64,000 nt of DNA from Verrucomicrobiaceae bacterium (GTDB taxonomy: Bacteria; Pseudomonadota; Gammaproteobacteria; Pseudomonadales; CAMLJR01): assembly GCA_028293825.1 (NCBI GenBank), contig JAQGNY010000019.1, forward strand, positions 123,050 to 187,049. The letters are read 5' to 3'. Of the stretch, positions 1-8,409 are shown in pieces. The notes under the pieces are model-generated. The model did no database searches. It had not been told where the DNA came from and saw only the letters and a list, made by a program, of their open reading frames with translations. The translations under genes were made by a program, and so were the position numbers. Each line of letters begins with the position of its first letter. The first letter of the stretch is position 1.

Positions 1-806
1 TTGGGTTTTCCGGTCGAGCCGGAGGTGTAAAGGATAAACAGCGGATCTTCCGCGTCCATCGGTTCCGGCGCGCAATCGTCGGCGATATTTTCCACCGCGC
101 TGTGGTACCAAATGTCCCGGCCTTCTTGCCACGGCACATCGGCGCCGGTGCGCCGTATGGTAAGCAATGTGTGTACGTTCGGGCAGTGCGTCAGCGCGAC
201 ATCGGCATTGGCCTTGAGCGGTACATGCTTGCCGCCACGCAGGCCTTCATCGGCGGTGATGACGACACGGCAGTCGGAATCGAGAATGCGGTCCTTCAGT
301 GCTTCAGGCGAAAAGCCGCCGAACACCACCGAATGGATCGCACCGATGCGCGTGCAGGCGAGCATGGCGTAGGCGGCTTCGGGAATCATCGGCATGTAAA
401 TGCAAACGCGGTCGCCTTTTTTGACGCCGCGTTGCCGCAATACATTGGCGAGACGGCACACCGCCAAATGCAACTGGTTGTATGTGATGTGGGTGTCGAT
501 AGCGGGGTCGTCGCTTTCCCATATGAATGCGGTTTGATCGCCGCGCGCAGCCAGATGGCGGTCGATGCAGTTAGCGCTGACATTTAATTTGCCGCCGCTG
601 AACCAACTTGCATCGCCAGTTTGAAAATCGAATTCGCGCACGCTGTGCCAGCGTTTGTCCCAGTCGAGAAATTGCTCGGCCTGCTCGCTCCAGAATTGAT
701 CCGGCTGTTCGACGGAGGCGCGATACATCGCGTCGTAACGTTCGCGATCGATATGGGAAGAGGCGGCGAGGGCGGGCGGAACCGCATATTTTTTAATGTC
801 TGACAT
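1..806 (-). CDS. acsA: Acetyl-CoA synthetase, N-terminal part (cut by window edge)
   Basis: The minus strand from the ATG at 806 reads openly to position 1 and gives about 268 residues beginning MSDIKKYAVPP. It would convert acetate, ATP and CoA to acetyl-CoA through acetyl-AMP. The Acs-type N-terminal domain is followed by the ATP-binding loop TSGSTGKP at the very edge of the window. Length and order up to that motif fit AcsA of about 650 residues, so the gene is simply cut by the window. A propionyl-CoA synthetase cannot be fully excluded because the substrate-pocket residues lie outside. The leader just before the start has an A-rich stretch (CCAATAAAACAGG) next to a weak ribosome site, which could be an Hfq/Crc contact; that is only inference. 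Confidence 0.9.
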   Translation of the reverse strand, partial: MSDIKKYAVPPALAASSHIDRERYDAMYRASVEQPDQFWSEQAEQFLDWDKRWHSVREFDFQTGDASWFSGGKLNVSANCIDRHLAARGDQTAFIWESDDPAIDTHITYNQLHLAVCRLANVLRQRGVKKGDRVCIYMPMIPEAAYAMLACTRIGAIHSVVFGGFSPEALKDRILDSDCRVVITADEGLRGGKHVPLKANADVALTHCPNVHTLLTIRRTGADVPWQEGRDIWYHSAVENIADDCAPEPMDAEDPLFILYTSGSTGKP

Positions 807-1023
807 GGCGCGACCTGTTTTATTGGCTGAAAAAATCCCGCAGGCATGCGGCGCAAAAGATAAAACTGCGGTGTTAAAAGTACGCTAATTGTGCCGCAAA
901 CTAAATCCCGAGTCGCGCCTGTTAGTTATCGAGCCATATTTGCGGAAAGCACTCAGAGTGCGCATGAAAATGGCCGAGGCAGGTTTTTAACGTCACTTCG
1001 GTGGCGAACGGAAATCGTGGCAT

Positions 1024-1049
1024 AAAAAAAGGGGCTTTCGCCCCTTTTT
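1024..1049 (-). terminator. Rho-independent terminator after panD
   Basis: A perfect GGGGC/GCCCC stem with a short TTTC loop is flanked by A and T runs on both sides, so it could work in both directions. It lies 30 bases past the panD stop codon and would close the pan operon. Confidence 0.85.
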
Positions 1050-1078
1050 AAATTGTTTGAAGTCAAGTCGCCTGAGTA

Positions 1079-1459
1079 TTAAGCCACTTGCAACGGCATC
1101 GCGTTGGCGGCGTGGCTCACGCTGTTATCTTCATTCAGATAAATCAGACGCGGCTTGAAGTTAATCAGTTCGGCTTCCGAATAGTTGCCGTAGGCGCAGA
1201 TGATGATGACATCGCCGACATTGGCTTTATGTGCAGCCGCGCCGTTGATCGAGATGATGCGTGAGTCTTCCTCGCCGCGAATTGCGTACGTGGTGAAACG
1301 CTCGCCATTGGTGATATTGTAAATCTGAATCTGTTCATATTCGCGGATGCCAGCCATATCCAGCAGGCGGCCATCGATGGCGCACGAGCCTTCGTAATGC
1401 AGCACGGCGTGAGTGACGCGCGCTTTGTGGAGTTTGGCTTTGAGCATGGTCGATTGCAT
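1079..1459 (-). CDS. panD: Aspartate 1-decarboxylase proenzyme
   Basis: A 126-residue protein of the usual PanD length. It makes beta-alanine from L-aspartate for pantothenate synthesis in the cytoplasm. The self-cleavage site is visible as YEGSC, with Gly24-Ser25 at the same numbers as in E. coli; Ser25 becomes the pyruvoyl group. Lys9, Tyr22 and the ITNGER segment are also family-typical. It lies 33 bases downstream of panC on the same strand and is followed by a strong terminator, so it is the last gene of the pan operon. Confidence 0.97.
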   Translation of the reverse strand: MQSTMLKAKLHKARVTHAVLHYEGSCAIDGRLLDMAGIREYEQIQIYNITNGERFTTYAIRGEEDSRIISINGAAAHKANVGDVIIICAYGNYSEAELINFKPRLIYLNEDNSVSHAANAMPLQVA

Positions 1460-1492
1460 GAAGGTTCCTCGAATACTAAGGCAAGCCCGGCA

Positions 1493-2377
1493 TCAGCCGG
1501 CGGCCAGCATGCCCCAGTCTTGACTGGGATTGAGATTGAGCGTGACGTTGTCGATCAACCGGGTGCGCCCCAGATAAGCGGCGGCAAGAATAACCAGTTT
1601 CTCGGTCTCGACGGTCGCGGCGGCCAGAGTATAGGCGTCGCGCACGGAAAAATAATCAGGTCGAAAGCCAGCCTTGGCCAACGCATCGCGCCCGTGTTGT
1701 TCGAGATCAGTGTAGCTATCAAATCCGCAGGCAATGGCTTCGCGACATTCCTGTAATGCCATATGCAGCGCCGGCGCCAGTGCGCGTTCGGCGTCGTTTA
1801 AATAGCCGTTGCGCGAACTCAGCGCCAGGCCATCAACGGTGCGCGCAGTTTGTACGCCTAACACCTGCACTGGCATGCACAGATCAACCGTCATTTTGCG
1901 GATGATGGCGAGTTGCTGAAAGTCTTTTTCACCGAACAGCGCGACATCGGGCTGGACGATTTGAAACAGCTTGGTCACGACTGTTGCGACACCGGTGAAG
2001 TGGCCGGGACGACTAGCGCCGCACAGGGTGTCGGATAATTCGGGAACTGAAATCTTGGTTTCGGCTTGCAAGCCGTTGGGATATATCTCTTCCACGGTCG
2101 GCGTCAGTAAATATTGGACGCCTTCGCCGAACAGCTTCTCTTTATCTGCCGCGAGTGTGCGCGGGTATTTGTCGAGATCTTCGGTGGGGCCGAATTGCAA
2201 TGGATTGACGAAAATACTGACGACCACAATATCGGCTTCGCGCTGAGCGCGGCGCACCAGTTGCAAATGGCCTTCGTGCAGATTGCCCATCGTCGGCACG
2301 AAAGCTATGCGTTTGCCGGCCCGTTTATCGGCGGCGATCGCTGCGCGCAACATGGCAGTTTTGGCGAATATCTTCAT
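1493..2377 (-). CDS. panC: Pantothenate synthetase
   Basis: Joins pantoate and beta-alanine with ATP. The nucleotidyl-transferase signature [11 protein letters not shown], the [17 protein letters not shown] segment, [12 protein letters not shown] and LSSRNGYL are all present. An in-frame reading continues 53 codons further upstream, but the ATG at 2377 matches the family start (MKIF...), has TTGGGTGAT just before it and gives 294 residues, close to the usual 280-285. Unlike many pan operons there is a 264-base gap to panB. That gap carries a promoter-like sequence and two dyads, so panC-panD may be transcribed separately from panB. Confidence 0.96.
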   Translation of the reverse strand: MKIFAKTAMLRAAIAADKRAGKRIAFVPTMGNLHEGHLQLVRRAQREADIVVVSIFVNPLQFGPTEDLDKYPRTLAADKEKLFGEGVQYLLTPTVEEIYPNGLQAETKISVPELSDTLCGASRPGHFTGVATVVTKLFQIVQPDVALFGEKDFQQLAIIRKMTVDLCMPVQVLGVQTARTVDGLALSSRNGYLNDAERALAPALHMALQECREAIACGFDSYTDLEQHGRDALAKAGFRPDYFSVRDAYTLAAATVETEKLVILAAAYLGRTRLIDNVTLNLNPSQDWGMLAAG

Positions 2378-2449
2378 ATCACCCAACACTCCGCCAACTC
2401 TTGGTGGCGATTCCGAAACCGGTTGCAGAGAGGTCGCGTCCATGACATC

Positions 2450-2474
2450 GGTAAGAATATGGAGGCTTCTTACC
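2450..2474. promoter_or_regulatory. Inverted repeat in panB-panC spacer (panC leader)
   Basis: A perfect 8-base dyad, GGTAAGAA-N9-TTCTTACC, lies between the panC promoter-like sequence and the panC start. There is no T run, so it is not a simple terminator. It resembles the second dyad at 2558-2586 (GGTAA-AA / TT-TTACC). Confidence 0.5.
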
Positions 2475-2520
2475 CCAAAACAATTGCACATATTCTGTGC
2501 AGCTGCCTCAGTGGCGGCAG

Positions 2521-2549
2521 AGTATGCCGCAATCAAATAGGGCGATCAA
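2521..2549 (-). promoter_or_regulatory. Sigma-70-like promoter for panC-panD
   Basis: Read on the minus strand: TTGATC, a 17-base spacer, then CATACT. A start site about 2514 would leave a leader of roughly 140 bases before panC. Confidence 0.45.
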
Positions 2550-2557
2550 CGGTTTTT

Positions 2558-2586
2558 GGTAACAAATTCTTCACGGGTTTGTTACC
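2558..2586. promoter_or_regulatory. Inverted repeat upstream of the panC promoter
   Basis: A perfect 9-base dyad, GGTAACAAA-N11-TTTGTTACC, ends about 9 bases from the -35 element of the panC promoter. Its half sites have the outward orientation opposite to the GTTAC sites near the sRNA genes, so it is probably a different operator. Confidence 0.5.
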
Positions 2587-2641
2587 TAAAGAAGCACAGA
2601 AAGGTGATGCAGTTAATGGCTGCGCCAAAAGTGTGGTCCAT

Positions 2642-3433
2642 TTACTCGAAAGTGTGTTCCGCGCCCGGAAAACTGCCATTTAAGACCGCTGCATGGTAAG
2701 CCGCAATCGCTGCACTTATGCCATCAGCGCCTTGCATAAAGTTACGCACGAATTTCGGCGGCCGTGAATTTAGCCCCAGCATGTCGTGCAGCACAAGTAC
2801 TTGAGCATCCGTTCCGGGGCCTGCGCCGATGCCGATGACAGGGATTTTTAGCGCGGCGCTGACCTGCGCACCCAGCGCGCGGGGCACACATTCCAGCACC
2901 AATAAAGTGGCTCCGGCCGCTTCGACAGCTTTGGCATCTTCGATGATGCGGCGTGCCTGCTCGGGCTGTCGTCCTTGCACTTTGTAGCCGCCGAACGTAT
3001 TGACCGATTGGGGGGTGAGGCCCAAATGTCCGCACACCGGAATGCCGCGCTCGGTGAGCAAGCGGATGCTCTCCGCCAACCAAAGGCCGCCCTCAAGCTT
3101 CACCGCATGCGCGCCGGCACGCATTAACGTTGCGGCATTATCCAAGGTCTGTGTCGTCGTCGAGTAACCGCCAAATGGCAGATCGGCAATGATCAGTGAG
3201 CTCACATTGCCGCGACTGACCGTTGCGGTGTGATATGCCATATCGGTGACGGTTACCGGCAGCGTGCTGTTATGCCCTTGCAAGACCATCCCCAACGAGT
3301 CGCCAATCAGCAGTGCTTCGATACCTGCTTCCGAAGCGACGCGCGCAAACGTCGCATCGTACGCGGTCAGCACCGCGAACTTTTCGCCGGCGGCTTTTTT
3401 GGCATGCAGTTGCGGAATAGTGATGGTCGGCAT
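2642..3433 (-). CDS. panB: 3-methyl-2-oxobutanoate hydroxymethyltransferase
   Basis: The first committed step of pantothenate synthesis: transfers a hydroxymethyl group from methylene-THF to ketoisovalerate. At 263 residues it is full length. The TIM-barrel signatures are clear: [25 protein letters not shown] (Asp and Ser metal/substrate positions), [14 protein letters not shown] and [20 protein letters not shown]. It follows the deoxynucleoside kinase gene by 18 bases on the same strand, so pcnB-folK-dNK-panB reads as one operon. Confidence 0.97.
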   Translation of the reverse strand: MPTITIPQLHAKKAAGEKFAVLTAYDATFARVASEAGIEALLIGDSLGMVLQGHNSTLPVTVTDMAYHTATVSRGNVSSLIIADLPFGGYSTTTQTLDNAATLMRAGAHAVKLEGGLWLAESIRLLTERGIPVCGHLGLTPQSVNTFGGYKVQGRQPEQARRIIEDAKAVEAAGATLLVLECVPRALGAQVSAALKIPVIGIGAGPGTDAQVLVLHDMLGLNSRPPKFVRNFMQGADGISAAIAAYHAAVLNGSFPGAEHTFE

Positions 3434-3451
3434 GGCACACCTCGGCGCAGA

Positions 3452-4120
3452 TTACAGGAAAGTTGGGTTGAAATAGTGGCGGCCATGGCGGACCACCGCG
3501 ACTTGCTCAAGCAGCAGTGCGAAATCGCGATCGCTATTAGCAAAATCGATTTGTGCAGCGTTGACGATCAGCAGCGGCGCGTCGTCGTAGTACAGGAAGA
3601 ACTCGCTATAGGCCGCGTTGATTTTTTCCAAATAGGCCTGCTCAATACTTTGCTCGTAACCGACGCCGCGCACACGGATGCGCTGCAGTAATACGTCGGT
3701 CGAGGCCTGCAAGTAGATCACCAAATCCGGCCGCGGCGCATCGAAGGTCAATTGCTGATAAACCTTTTCGTACAGAGCGTATTCGTCGGCTTCGAGATTG
3801 ATCCGCGCAAACAGTCGGTCCTTTGCGATGAGGAAATCGGTAACACGGGCCGGTTCGAATAAATCGCCCTGACGCCAATCTTGCAGTTGCTGCGCGCGTT
3901 GAAAGAGAAAGAATAATTGCGTCGCCAACGCATTCTGGCGCGGGTTGCGGTAGAAGCGTTCGAGAAACGGATTGTTCTCGGCCTGCTCCAGCAAGATTTG
4001 GTGATTGAATGAATCGGCCAAACGTTTAGCCAGCGTCGTTTTGCCGACGCCCACCGGACCCTCGACGGCAATAAATCGCGGCGGGGGAGTCACTTTTGAA
4101 TAATTGGATTCTGTCGACAC
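3452..4120 (-). CDS. Deoxynucleoside kinase family protein
   Basis: A 222-residue P-loop kinase of the dNK/dGK family. The Walker A motif is GPVGVGKTT near residue 20. Also visible are the ENNPFLERFY substrate segment, an LFFLFQRAQQL helix, DRLFARINL (DRS-like, with Phe-Ala instead of Tyr-Ser) and the RIRVRGVGYEQ lid arginines. Such kinases phosphorylate deoxyadenosine, deoxyguanosine or deoxycytidine in salvage; the preferred base cannot be told here. Genes of this family often sit between folK and panB in gammaproteobacteria, as they do here. The first ten to fifteen residues are poorly conserved in the family, so the exact start is uncertain. Confidence 0.85.
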   Translation of the reverse strand: MSTESNYSKVTPPPRFIAVEGPVGVGKTTLAKRLADSFNHQILLEQAENNPFLERFYRNPRQNALATQLFFLFQRAQQLQDWRQGDLFEPARVTDFLIAKDRLFARINLEADEYALYEKVYQQLTFDAPRPDLVIYLQASTDVLLQRIRVRGVGYEQSIEQAYLEKINAAYSEFFLYYDDAPLLIVNAAQIDFANSDRDFALLLEQVAVVRHGRHYFNPTFL

Positions 4121-4159
4121 CGCGCCCTCGTGGCTTTTCGCATTTATAAGATGATGAGT

Positions 4160-4636
4160 TTACAGCCGTTGCAGGCCTATATCGGGGCAACAGTCTAATA
4201 GCGCACGTAGCGAAGTGCCATCCGGCAAAACGAGTTCCGGCGCGATCTCGAAAAGTGGATACAGCACAAAATTGCGCGCAGTCATGTGCGGGTGCGGCAC
4301 GATGAGTTCTGCCGTCGCGAGGGTTTCGTCGCCGAAAAGCAGAAGATCTAAGTCGAGTGTACGAGCGCCCCAGTGAATGGTGCGGATGCGCCCCTGATGA
4401 GTTTCGATGGCCTGCAGCGCGTGCAATAGCGCCAGCGGTTTGAGTGCAGTTGTTACTTCAGCAACGGCATTGAGATAGTCGGGCTGTTCGCCGGGGCCGA
4501 TGGCTGGATTGCGGTAGAGCGATGAGGAGTGCGTGAGCGCGATATCAGCATGGGCTGAGAGTGCCGCCAGGGCAGCGCGGATCTGTTTGGCGGGATCATT
4601 GAGATTGCTGCCTAACCCAATGAAGCAGCGTGTCAT
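4160..4636 (-). CDS. folK: HPPK, 6-hydroxymethyl-dihydropterin pyrophosphokinase
   Basis: A 158-residue enzyme that moves pyrophosphate from ATP to 6-hydroxymethyl-7,8-dihydropterin in folate synthesis. The family signature is complete: FIGLGSNL at the N-terminus, YLNAVAEV, then WGARTLDLDLLLF with the two catalytic Asp residues, followed by PHPHMTARNFVLYPL. Its ATG overlaps the pcnB stop codon by four bases (4633-4636), so the two are translationally coupled, as in related bacteria. Confidence 0.97.
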   Translation of the reverse strand: MTRCFIGLGSNLNDPAKQIRAALAALSAHADIALTHSSSLYRNPAIGPGEQPDYLNAVAEVTTALKPLALLHALQAIETHQGRIRTIHWGARTLDLDLLLFGDETLATAELIVPHPHMTARNFVLYPLFEIAPELVLPDGTSLRALLDCCPDIGLQRL

Positions 4637-6027
4637 TGCTCTACGCGCGCACGGCGAGGACGACGCTTACGGCCACCTCCACCGCTGGGAGGTGCTAGCT
4701 GGCGCAGTAACTGCGGACGCTGCTCTTCATCAGCACTCAAAAACTGAGTCCACCACGCGCCAATGTCGTCGAGCTCTTCGCCGGACTGTTCCCGCAACAA
4801 TAAAAAATCGTAAGCGGCGCGCAGGCGCGGATGTTCTAGTAAGTTTTGGATGCGTCGCGCGTCGCGTCGCGGCAATCGCCATTGCAATTCCCATATCTCG
4901 CGCATCGGCTGGCTAAAGCGACGCGGAATACCGGTATGGCGCTGTTGTCGCTCCAGGGTGATATGAATGGCTTGCTGAATCGCGAGCGACTCTTGCACGC
5001 CCTGTTGACTAATTTCAGCCATTTGCTGCTGCAGTGCCGGCCACAACAACGCGGCGTAGATAAAGGCCGGCGTGATGGGTTTACCTTCAGTAATTCGCAG
5101 ATCTGTATTGCGCAGGGCGCGCAGAATCAGTTCCTCCGCGAGGGGCTGACCTGCGTCGATCGCTGCCGCCGTTGCGGGAAATAATGGCGCAAATAAGCCG
5201 TGGGTCTGCATATGCTGAAAGGTCGCTTCGGCAAAACCGCCCATGAAGAGCTTCAATACTTCATCGAACATCCGCGCCGACGAAATATCCGTCAACAAGT
5301 GCGCTAGCTCGCGGATCGGGCGTGCAGTGGCCTCCTCTATTGCGAAATCGAGCTTTGCCGCGAAACGCACAGCGCGCAGCATCCGTACGGGATCTTCGCG
5401 ATAGCGCGTTTCTGCATCGCCAATAATGCGGATGAGTCGGTTTTCAATATCCTGCATGCCGTTCGTGTAGTCGTATACGGCGAAATTTTCGGTGGTGTAG
5501 TACAGCGCATTGATGGTGAAGTCGCGGCGTATCGCATCTTCTTCCACTGAGCCGAAAACGTTATCGCGCAATAACATTCCACTATCGCTGCGAATAGCCT
5601 GTGTGTTTTTGGTGGGTTCCGAATCGGCGTCGTCGATATTGTGCGAAGCGCGAAAGGTAGTGACTTCGATGGTTTCGCTACCAAAGCGCACATGGACGAT
5701 CTTGAAGCGTCGACCGATGATGCGACTGCTACGAAATAGCTCTCGAATTTGTTCGGGGCGGGCGTCGGTTGCCACATCGAAATCTTTCGGGCGAATGCCC
5801 AAGAGCAGATCGCGGACGCCACCGCCCACTAAGAATGCCTGGAATTTAGCGGCGCGTAACCGCGCAATAACTTTTAGAGCGCCTTCGCTGATGTGTTTGC
5901 GTGAAATACTGTGTTGATCGCGCGGGATTATTACCGGCGCCCGCAGAGAGTTGGCGGATGCATCTGGACTAAAGCCGTCGGAGGTTGGCTTTTGAATGTT
6001 TCGCCAAAACGTGGATAGCCACTTCAA
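4633..6027 (-). CDS. pcnB: Poly(A) polymerase I
   Basis: A 464-residue class II nucleotidyltransferase that adds 3' poly(A) tails to RNA and so promotes decay. FLVGGGVRDLLLG and DFDVATDARPEQI hold the GG...D-x-D catalytic core. RRDFTINAL and the RIIGDAETRYREDPVRMLRAVRFAAKL block distinguish PcnB from CCA-adding enzymes, and the C-terminal tail is rich in Arg and Gly (GGGGRKRRPRRAR), as expected for an RNA-binding end. It is the first gene after the two sRNA genes and lies in the same place as in the Pseudomonas cbrB-crcZ-pcnB locus. Confidence 0.96.
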   Translation of the reverse strand: MKWLSTFWRNIQKPTSDGFSPDASANSLRAPVIIPRDQHSISRKHISEGALKVIARLRAAKFQAFLVGGGVRDLLLGIRPKDFDVATDARPEQIRELFRSSRIIGRRFKIVHVRFGSETIEVTTFRASHNIDDADSEPTKNTQAIRSDSGMLLRDNVFGSVEEDAIRRDFTINALYYTTENFAVYDYTNGMQDIENRLIRIIGDAETRYREDPVRMLRAVRFAAKLDFAIEEATARPIRELAHLLTDISSARMFDEVLKLFMGGFAEATFQHMQTHGLFAPLFPATAAAIDAGQPLAEELILRALRNTDLRITEGKPITPAFIYAALLWPALQQQMAEISQQGVQESLAIQQAIHITLERQQRHTGIPRRFSQPMREIWELQWRLPRRDARRIQNLLEHPRLRAAYDFLLLREQSGEELDDIGAWWTQFLSADEEQRPQLLRQLAPPSGGGGRKRRPRRARVEQ

Positions 6028-6143
6028 ATAGAAATTCTCTTGTTAATGCGCGGCGCATGAATGGATGGGCGGCCGAATTTTAACACAGGGGGCGCGTAAA
6101 TAATGGGGACTCGGATGAAGGAAGTTGCAAGGGATTGGAGGTT

Positions 6144-6235
6144 TAGACAGAGGGGGAAACAATGCTTCCCCCATCCAGGCCTCTCTTGCTTTTTTATTCT
6201 TATTATTCGTTTTTGTATCGTTATTCTTATTGTGC
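6144..6235 (-). ncRNA. CrcZ-like Hfq/Crc-sequestering sRNA, distal copy
   Basis: The predicted RNA starts about 12 bases past a sigma-54 promoter, near 6235, and begins GCACAATAAGAATAACG. It continues with repeated A-A-N blocks (AATAATAAGAATAAAAAA) and then CCTGGATGGGGGAAG, ending in a GGGGGAA/TTCCCCC hairpin at 6152-6172. A-A-N-A-A-N repeats are the known binding motif for the Hfq-Crc complex, and CrcZ sRNAs lie between cbrB and pcnB in Pseudomonas. The 3' end is inferred from the hairpin; no good U tract follows it, so the RNA may be longer. Confidence 0.75.
6152..6172 (-). terminator. Conserved 3' hairpin of distal sRNA
   Basis: A seven-base perfect stem GGGGGAA/TTCCCCC. The same stem type, and the preceding CCTGGATGGGG, recur in the proximal copy. 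The downstream U tract is poor (TCTGTCT), so it may be a processing or stability hairpin instead. Confidence 0.5.
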
Positions 6236-6243
6236 CTATAACA

Positions 6244-6260
6244 AAGCAGGTTGCGTGCCA
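6244..6260 (-). promoter_or_regulatory. Sigma-54 promoter of distal sRNA
   Basis: On the minus strand: TGGCACGCAACCTGCTT. The GG and GC pairs have the strict 10-base separation of -24/-12 promoters. Confidence 0.85.
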
Positions 6261-6332
6261 TCATAAATAATGTTTAAAAAACAGGTATTTATATGCAATT
6301 TTAAAAATGGGGCCCCTTTGAATTCTTTAATT

Positions 6333-6381
6333 TGTTACCGAATACCCCCGAAAATGTTACGGAGTCGCCGCAACGGTAACG
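6333..6381 (-). promoter_or_regulatory. Upstream activator array (CbrB-like) for distal sRNA
   Basis: Three half sites: TGTTAC at 6333-6338, TGTTAC at 6355-6360, and GTAACG in inverted orientation at 6376-6381. The gaps are 16 and 15 bases, and the array ends 72 bases from the -24 element. The same three sites with the same gaps occur before the proximal sRNA. Confidence 0.7.
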
Positions 6382-6483
6382 CTCTATCGTCGAGGTAAAT
6401 TCTGATTACGAATTAATAGAGCGAAAATATTCACAGAGAGGAATGTAGTTTTTTGTAGCGGGATATCGAAGGGAAGGTGGGCG

Positions 6484-6631
6484 ATAGGAACGGGGAAGAG
6501 CCATCTTCCCCATCCAGGTCTCATTTCAGCTTTTTTTATTGTTGAAGCAGTTTTTCATTATTATTATTTTCAAGCTGGCTTATTTAAAAACCATTTAACC
6601 AGCATTCTTATTATTTGTTGTTATTGTTTGC
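6484..6631 (-). ncRNA. CrcZ-like Hfq/Crc-sequestering sRNA, proximal copy
   Basis: The predicted RNA starts near 6631 and opens with an unbroken A-rich tract (GCAAACAATAACAACAAATA...) of overlapping A-A-N-A-A-N motifs. Two more such clusters follow, near 6550-6562 and near 6535-6545. An internal GCTGG/CCAGC stem lies at 6574-6603. The RNA then reads ACCTGGATGGGGAAG into a GGGGAAG/CTTCCCC hairpin at 6492-6511. It is longer and has more motifs than the distal copy. Position after cbrB, the sigma-54 promoter and the motif content all match the CrcZ/CrcY family. The 3' end is estimated. Confidence 0.8.
6492..6511 (-). terminator. Conserved 3' hairpin of proximal sRNA
   Basis: A perfect seven-base stem, GGGGAAG/CTTCCCC, preceded by the CCTGGATGGGG block shared with the distal copy. 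No U tract follows. Confidence 0.5.
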
Positions 6632-6640
6632 TGATTATAA

Positions 6641-6657
6641 AAGCAGGAGCCGTGCCA
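6641..6657 (-). promoter_or_regulatory. Sigma-54 promoter of proximal sRNA
   Basis: On the minus strand: TGGCACGGCTCCTGCTT, with correct GG-N10-GC spacing. Confidence 0.88.
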
Positions 6658-6730
6658 ATAAAAAAACTCTATATAAAACAGTTGGATGAGTATTGCTTAA
6701 GCCGGAATGCGATAAGCCTAGATGCTTTGA

Positions 6731-6782
6731 TGTTACGTTCTTTCTCGTAAAACGTTACGCACATGAATAACTGGTAACGTTT
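6731..6782 (-). promoter_or_regulatory. Upstream activator array (CbrB-like) for proximal sRNA
   Basis: Half sites TGTTAC (6731-6736), CGTTAC (6753-6758) and inverted GTAACG (6774-6779), with gaps of 16 and 15 bases. The last two belong to a perfect 9-base dyad, AAACGTTAC/GTAACGTTT. The nearest site is 73 bases from the -24 element. Confidence 0.7.
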
Positions 6783-6811
6783 CAGTTTGATGGGATTTCG
6801 TGAAAATCGGA

Positions 6812-8266
6812 TTACGACGCGCTGGCTGCTTTATTAGCGACTTTTTTTCGTTGAATGCCGAAGCGTTGACGGCGTTCCCACAGGCATTTACGGCTCACAC
6901 CTAGTTTGCGCGCGAGCTCGGTTTCGCTCATCGAGTCCTGATGCTCGAGGACGAAGCGCTGGAAATAGTCTTCCAGCGATAAATCTTCGATCGGGTCTGC
7001 AGTCATTGCTAGCGGTTGCGATTTGGTGGGAATGAAATCGGCTACAGCGCTGAACGCCGATTCCTTACCGCCGCGCAATTGATTGATATTGATCAGCTCT
7101 AAATCGATATCCAGCATGTCGTTATCGATTTCGTCGCTGTCGCACAGAATGACCGCTCGCTCGACCACATTTTCAAGTTCCCGAATATTGCCGGGCCACG
7201 TGTAAGTCGTTATAGCTTGGATTGATTTCGGTGAAAAATGTTTGAGCGGCTTACCTAACTCGGCGCAGCGGCGCTGTAGCAAGACTTCGGCAATCTCCAA
7301 AATGTCCTTGCCGCGCTCGCGCAAGGGCGGCAGTGTCAGCCGCATGACATTGATGCGGTAATACAAATCTTGTCGGAACTGACCCTGCTCAGACAGCGTT
7401 TTAAGGTCGCGGTGGGTTGCACAAATAAGTCGTACATCTACTTGTTTCGATTGCACTGCGCCAATGCGCCGGATTTCGTCTTCTTGAATAAACCGGAGCA
7501 GTCGGGCTTGTGCTTCCAGCGGCAGCTCTCCGATCTCGTCCAAAAACAATGTCCCGCCATCGGCCGCTTCGATCAGCCCGATGCGATTGGCATTTGCGCC
7601 GGTAAACGCGCCTTTTTCATAGCCAAATAATTCGGATTCGATCAGCGTTTCCGGAATCGCCGCGCAGTTGACGCAGATCAGCGGTTTATCGAGGCGAGTG
7701 CTGGATTGGTGAATCGCTTTTGCGACGAGTTCTTTGCCGGTACCGGTTTCGCCGTGGATAAGAACCGTCGTATTGGTTGGCGCGACTTTCTGCACGTGAT
7801 CGTATAGCTTCAGCATCGATTTACAGCCGCCGATCATGCCTCCCATCTGCGGTTGGCCGCGCTTGCCGACTCGTTTGACTTCGCGATGGATAGAGGTTGC
7901 ATCAACGCCCTCGCGGCGATGGCTTTCAATAATTTTGCGAACGGTGCTGAGCATTTCCTCGTGATTGAATGGCTTGGCGATGTAATCGACCGCGCCTGCT
8001 TTTAACGAGTCGACCGCCGAGCGCACGCTGGCGTAGCTGGTCATGATTAGCACCGGCACGTCGTCGGTTTTTTGGATCAGGTCAGTGCCGGGCGCTCCGG
8101 GCAGGCGCAGATCGCTAATGATCAGCTGAAAGTTTTCAAACGAGTGATGGTCCAGCGCATCTTGTACCGATACAGCCTCCGCCACCGAATAATTGTGGCG
8201 CTCGAGCAGGCGACGAAGGGCGTTGCGAATAACGTCTTCATCTTCAACGATCAGAATTTTATCCAT
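6812..8266 (-). CDS. cbrB: Sigma-54-dependent response regulator CbrB
   Basis: An NtrC-family activator of 484 residues. The receiver domain (about 1-120) has Asp52 in IISDLRLPG and Lys in IAKPF. The AAA+ domain has Walker A GETGTGKE, the sigma-54 contact loop as GAFTGA, and [14 protein letters not shown] Fis-type helix-turn-helix ([19 protein letters not shown]) closes the protein. Together with CbrA it controls use of carbon and nitrogen sources. A GTG at 8284 is in frame, but the ATG at 8266 begins the receiver domain directly (MDKILIVED) and has GGTGAA upstream. Its likely targets are the two sigma-54 promoters just downstream. Confidence 0.93.
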   Translation of the reverse strand: MDKILIVEDEDVIRNALRRLLERHNYSVAEAVSVQDALDHHSFENFQLIISDLRLPGAPGTDLIQKTDDVPVLIMTSYASVRSAVDSLKAGAVDYIAKPFNHEEMLSTVRKIIESHRREGVDATSIHREVKRVGKRGQPQMGGMIGGCKSMLKLYDHVQKVAPTNTTVLIHGETGTGKELVAKAIHQSSTRLDKPLICVNCAAIPETLIESELFGYEKGAFTGANANRIGLIEAADGGTLFLDEIGELPLEAQARLLRFIQEDEIRRIGAVQSKQVDVRLICATHRDLKTLSEQGQFRQDLYYRINVMRLTLPPLRERGKDILEIAEVLLQRRCAELGKPLKHFSPKSIQAITTYTWPGNIRELENVVERAVILCDSDEIDNDMLDIDLELININQLRGGKESAFSAVADFIPTKSQPLAMTADPIEDLSLEDYFQRFVLEHQDSMSETELARKLGVSRKCLWERRQRFGIQRKKVANKAASAS

Positions 8267-8409
8267 CGCGCTATTCACCATCACCAGTTACTACACCACT
8301 GAAAATTGCGGTCACCGCAGCATTTTGCAACCCGTGACAAGAGCGGTCACGGGCAGGATTGATTCGAGTTGGACGCGACACATTAACGCGTTGGCTGGCC
8401 TTTTGCCAC

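Noticed and set aside
2378..2536. 53-codon N-terminal extension of panC
   Set aside because: Not conserved in PanC, runs through a dyad and promoter region, and the internal ATG has a better ribosome site.
2114..2683. Plus-strand ORF across panC and the panB-panC gap
   Set aside because: Antisense to panC for most of its length and without a recognisable domain.
6043..6264. Minus-strand ORF of 73 codons across the distal sRNA
   Set aside because: It is the A-A-N repeat region read as Asn/Lys-rich protein, overlaps the sigma-54 promoter, and shows no family pattern.
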